From: Mactra quadrangularis
Lineage: Eukaryota > Mollusca > Bivalvia > Venerida > Mactridae
Direction: 5' to 3'
DNA: 64,000 nucleotides
Assembly (NCBI GenBank): GCA_025267735.1
Contig: CM046303.1
Span: 41,491,380 to 41,555,379, forward strand
Below the pieces are notes generated by a model, which ran no database searches, was not told the DNA's origin, and was given only the letters and a program-made list of their open reading frames with translations. Shown here piece by piece: positions 60,033 to 64,000 of the stretch. A program made the position numbers and the translations under genes. Position 1 is the first letter of the stretch, and each line of letters starts with the position of its first letter.

Positions 60033-63000
60033 CTGAAATACATAATAATATAGTAAAAGTATCTCTAACTAGGAATTGACATAGATAAAACGAAAAATAA
60101 ACTTGACTAAATTAACAACTGTACTTAATGAATCTGTAATTGTAAGTAAAATAGGATTTTTTCAGTGGTAAAATATTTTAATGAGCACCATGCCTGAATG
60201 CTTAAGTAATATGCATTACTGTTAATGTTAGGAATCGATCCAATTGTTCGATGACTTTGGCGTTTTTGTTCTTATTACATTAGCAACATGGTCAATTTCA
60301 TAAATAATCGAAGCTCAGTCTTGATTAAAATTGTATCACAATCTCACACTTGTTCAGATATAATGTATTGTTCAATTGCAATACAAAACGTTCGCTGAAA
60401 TTAAAGACACCGAGGAATTATCCACCAAGTATTTAAGCCAAATCCTTTTTCCATATCCGCTATCTAGTACTCTACACTAGAAACCAACATTTCATCAAGA
60501 TGCTAGATGAAAATAGTCCTGAACATTTTAATTCGCAAGTGATATGAGACTGACATGGCATACTGTTACAAAAGACTTTACTTACATTGTTCTAACATAT
60601 AATGTTTTATCATCATGCCATATTACACTGCCTTGTACACCAGACCATGTTTGTCCCCCATCAATACTTGTTTCTAAACCCAATCCTGGATAAACTGGTG
60701 ATAGTACTACACTGTTGTCAGCATTGACTCTGAAATTATAAAATAAATTCTTGTTTATATTGTAATCTGTTGTGTCTTTAAAAACAGTGTGCTGAAATCA
60801 AACAGAGGCAAAACATAAATAGTCAGTGGCACAAAGACACAAACATATTGTATAATAAACTTGAAGGATAAATCTTTTCAAAATTAGTTTATGCTAAATA
60901 CTGTGATTTCATTATTATTATTATGATAGTTACTCGATCTTTAAATGAGTATAGTTTGACTACAATATACGAGAAAATGAAGACATTAATGACGTTTATG
61001 TCGCTTTCTTTATTTGAGATGCGAAAAGCTTGTATGAATAACGTTTTATATTGTCTGTATTTTTTATATGCTTCTACAAATTGTAACCACATTTACGATT
61101 TTTTGGTAGATAAAAAATTGTTCTTTAATCTGGTGTATGTCTAATGTTTCAATATTAAAAAATTGACGATATAAAGTGGTTGTCTACGAATATATTGATC
61201 AACCGTCGTACAGAATAAGAATAAGTTACCTTCCACCGGGTGGTGGCACACGATATTTTACACCGATATCATCAAGTCTTAGAAGTTCCTTTTGACCAAG
61301 TGTATTAGCAAATGCATTCCATTCTAGTTTGAAGCTATCTTCTCTTGTATCGTCTGCAGCGTTTTCAAATTCTGCTTTGTGCCAGGCCCTCTCTGCTAGT
61401 GCCAAAAGTCTTGGAAATATCATGTAGTCAACATTTTCACTAGTTCTGACTGTTTCACTCCATAACTCACCTTGCATACCTACGAACGTTGATATCAATA
61501 ATCATATCAATATTTATATGAATCCAATTGACAATTGCAAGCAGTAAAATAATGTATACAACAAGCAAGAGCTATTAACCGTAATAGTCGTCAACGCTAT
61601 ATGTGAAACAGAATAATGAATCTGTCAAGTTACATTATTTTTTGTTGTATTTTAGGGCTTTCTCCCACGTATGAGTAAAAAATATAGATATGTTGCTTGA
61701 CATAATCATAGGTTTGTGAAAAAGCCTTTAAATCAATTGATTTTGATAAATGTTCATACGTTTCGGGCGACTTACAAAATGCTTAATAAATTAAGCCAAA
61801 TTATAAAATGTTGATTTTACAAATTAGGATAGGTCCATGTTAGAATATTATAAAAACGGGGAATACATGTGATCAAGTCTAAGTAAGCCGAAAAGCGACG
61901 TTGAAAATATACCTATAATATTGTCAGGTTGCTTTAGCTCATCACATTTTTCCATGTGATCACCGCACTGTTCTTGTTTATTTGTTGGTTTGCCGCTTAT
62001 TTCTTCAAATATATTATCATACAATCTATCTGGCATAAACTTTAATACTTTCTGTGAATCAATAAATCTTGTAGCCCAGTTTAAACCCCGTTCTTCCGGA
62101 TCCGGTTCTTGAGGATGATCAAAATATAAGTTAGTAGCTTGTGCTAGAATTACCTGTAATTAAAATGGTTAAATAATTGTAAGCATATGAAATATTGTCC
62201 TTAATCATTGTAGTTAAGGTGCCCAGGCCACGAGACTTGATATAGTGATTGAAAATTGATAACAATATTTTTAATTATCATAATGTTTACAGTTAGAATA
62301 AATTTATCAAGGAGAATTGATTACCCTGTTCATATAATTACATAATGCCTATTAGAAGAGCACGATGTAAATAGGGAGTAATGTTTTGTTAGAAAGCAAT
62401 ATCTCACATTGCCTATTTAACATAGTAATATCTTATTACAGTAAATCCTGTACATCAACAAAAACAACGTATATGCTTTGAAAATAATAACTTAGTCGCT
62501 AATCTTTATACACTTTATGGGTGACAGAAATCGCCAATTTTAGTATGTTATGCAACAGACTCAATTCTTGAATGGAAATATTTTATATGAAAAAAACAAC
62601 GAGTTATTACTGACCATGTTGTGTAGTTAATACACCAAATTTTCATTATGATTCTTTTTATCTTCATAACAATTCTCGTTTATATTACAAAACGGGTTGA
62701 AACAATAATATGAAAATACAACTTTTACCTTGTAACCTGCGTTAGCAAGCTGATAAGCATGCTTACCATTTCCCCATTCCCAGACATTATTCAAAGCTTG
62801 TGTGTATGTAATATTGTTTGCTAGTTTATTTATAGAGACAGGATCAGATTTACCGTCAGTGAAGCCATCTTCCCAACCAGCTAAGCTCAATCCTCTATCA
62901 GCTACTAGTTTAGATACACGTTCAAGAAAATAAGTCTTAATACCTTAAATGAAAGATCATTTTGTTTGTCATCGTGAAGGGAAATTATGTAAAAAAGAGA

Positions 63001-64000
63001 CTACTTAAATGCGGAATCACTGTAAAAGTCGGTTGCTTTATACAGAAGGTATTTATCATTGAAAATGCAATTCTTGCAGTACTTGCCATAAACAATGTTT
63101 TTAATTAGTTTAAATTAATTTATATCAGCTCATTTGTGAAACAAACTTATAACCTAGATTCTTGGTTCACATTGCTTTGCCAGTAGGATAAAGTTCTTTG
63201 CTCATGGAAACAATAACACAGGTCTTAGACGTGCTTTTAAACTTCGCGGAGGTAAATATCCAATGATTGCAAGCTCAACGTCGCAACCATTTGGTCACAG
63301 CACCTGCTAACCGATGAAACATTGAAATCAGATTTATATAGACACTATAATTAAACATACAACATAAAACCGTGACCTTGATGCTGTTACTGTTACAAAA
63401 TAAGATCATGTTCAGTAGATTGTGGCGAGGAATGATTAACTTTCAATTTATCATCTTGTTTTAAATGATTCTGTAGGACTCCGCGTTGATTTTGTGGTAT
63501 AAGGTATTACATTACTCAATTATGAATTCAGACAATTAAGAATTAATGTTGCATTGCCTGTTGAGAATATGAGTATATTCATAATATAAATGTTATTATT
63601 TTTAACTCATTTAAACTAAGCAATACCTCATGTAATCAATGATCAGATGTATTAATTGAGTTAATGCATGTATCATTTGGATATCCTTGTTAATGCCCTT
63701 CGGTTAACATATCTTTTTTTAAATTAGATCTAACATTATACCATGGAGTACACTTTCATGTTTGGTTAATAAAAGTGAGAGTTCTGTAAACTTAGAAAAT
63801 CCCTTACCCTTAGTAACATTGTAGTGAGGATTCTCCTTAAGAAAGTTTCCACAAGCAGGAGATCGTTCCCATACTCCATGAGCCACCTCATCCCCACCGA
63901 AATGATAAATTTTCAATGGTTGTATATCTTTATGTAAGTCAATCATACTATCTATAACCTTCCCGATGAAAGCATATGTAGAGTTAATACAGGGACAAAC
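59936..64000 (-). CDS. chitobiase-type GH20 beta-N-acetylhexosaminidase, paralog 3 (partial, continues past window)
   Basis: Exons found (high to low): beyond 64000 to 63808, 62943-62729, 62153-61913, 61479-61230, 60729-60586 and 60032-59936. They join in frame to stop TAA at 59936-59938. The catalytic pair is in HFGGDEVAHGVW. Exons f and g of the other paralogs are one exon here, and the preceding intron is in another phase. The sequence is clearly more diverged than paralogs 1 and 2 are from each other. The C-terminus lacks the Ser-rich linker and strong hydrophobic run. Expected activity is as for the paralogs. Confidence 0.9.
60033..60585. other. intron j/k of paralog 3
   Basis: 553 bp, no recognised feature. 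Confidence 0.5.
60586..60729 (-). CDS. GH20 paralog 3, exon j
   Basis: Acceptor AATTTCAG, donor AT/GTAAGT. It encodes VNADNSVVLSPVYPGLGLET, SIDGGQTWSGVQGSVIW and TLYVRT. It is 144 bp, like its paralogs. Confidence 0.85.
60730..61229. other. intron i/j of paralog 3
   Basis: 500 bp. Open frames on both strands at 60889-61144 mirror each other and lack homology; a short ATT microsatellite lies near 60911. Confidence 0.5.
61230..61479 (-). CDS. GH20 paralog 3, exon i
   Basis: Acceptor GTTCGTAG, donor AG/GTAACT. It encodes MQGELWSETVRTSENVDYMI, FPRLLALAERAWHKAEFE and YRVPPPGG; one codon shorter than in the paralogs. Confidence 0.85.
61480..61912. other. intron h/i of paralog 3
   Basis: 433 bp, no recognised feature. 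Confidence 0.5.
61913..62153 (-). CDS. GH20 paralog 3, exon h
   Basis: Acceptor AATTACAG, donor G/GTATAT. It encodes ATNLYFDHPQEPDPEERGL, NWATRFIDSQKVLKFMPD and a variable insert with QCGDHMEKCDELKQPDN in place of the Pro-rich KPCPKP type. Confidence 0.85.
62154..62728. other. intron g/h of paralog 3
   Basis: 575 bp; no SINE here, unlike paralogs 1 and 2. Confidence 0.5.
62729..62943 (-). CDS. GH20 paralog 3, exon fg (fused)
   Basis: Acceptor CATTTAAG, donor AAG/GTAAAA. It encodes IKTYFLERVSKLVADRG, LSLAGWEDGFTDG and, without an intron, NVWEWGNGKHAYQLANAGYK. WEDG replaces the WDDG of the paralogs. Confidence 0.85.
62944..63807. other. intron e/fg of paralog 3
   Basis: 864 bp, AT-rich, no recognised feature. 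Confidence 0.5.
63808..64000 (-). CDS. GH20 paralog 3, exon e (catalytic exon, cut by window edge)
   Basis: Donor AAG-G/GTAAGG (phase 1). It encodes CINSTYAFIGKVIDS, then DIQPLKIYHFGGDEVAHGVW with the catalytic Asp-Glu, and a longer tail (CGNFLKENPHYNVTK) than the paralogs. The exon continues beyond the window. Confidence 0.85.

Overview
The window is nuclear DNA from an animal, most likely a bivalve or another mollusc. The genes are split by GT-AG introns, and the DNA is AT-rich. It is full of tRNA-derived SINEs, LINE (non-LTR) retrotransposons, hAT-type and fold-back DNA elements, and tandem repeats. The taxon is an inference from gene families and repeat style; no marker gene is present.

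Host genes. (1) On the minus strand, 231-3447, lies a two-exon gene for a DUF229 protein (alkaline-phosphatase/sulfatase-like fold, type II membrane anchor). (2) Three paralogous chitobiase-type GH20 beta-N-acetylhexosaminidase genes follow. Paralog 1 is on the plus strand (14404-47099, 11 coding exons found). Paralog 2 is on the minus strand (49187-58877, 11 exons found). Paralog 3 is on the minus strand and only its 3' half is inside the window (59936 to beyond 64000, 6 exons found). Paralogs 1 and 2 converge tail to tail; 2 and 3 are head-to-tail neighbours. The exons of 1 and 2 join in frame without a break (859 and 861 codons including the stop) and share every exon boundary and phase. 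The first exon, expected to hold the start codon and signal peptide, was not found for either. The products should be secreted or surface enzymes that remove terminal N-acetylhexosamine from chitin oligosaccharides or glycans. Paralogs 1 and 2 end in a hydrophobic tail suggesting GPI or membrane anchoring.

Mobile DNA. Paralog 1 spans about 33 kb against about 10 kb for paralog 2, because its introns have filled with elements. Intron b/c holds a plus-strand LINE (16278-21070) whose ORF1 and ORF2 share one frame and are separated by a single UAA. Intron c/d (16.7 kb) holds a hAT-like element with an 8-bp target duplication (21733-23185), a 2.3-kb fold-back element (23772-26110) with a nested insertion, a 117-bp tandem array, a minus-strand LINE with a 2A-like motif and one in-frame UAG (28470-32270), and a complex satellite-like region (32820-35420). 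Intron i/j holds a 2.7-kb inverted element built of 42-bp minisatellite arrays (42562-45229). A near-perfect 1-kb palindrome (57259-58300) sits in intron a/b of paralog 2. Many short palindromic MITE-like elements are scattered elsewhere.

The most notable observations are the LINE with the one-stop ORF1/ORF2 junction, the LINE with a histidine-variant 2A motif, the large fold-back elements, the fast-diverging GH20 cluster (intron loss or gain, tail change), and a decayed duplicate of one GH20 exon downstream of paralog 1.
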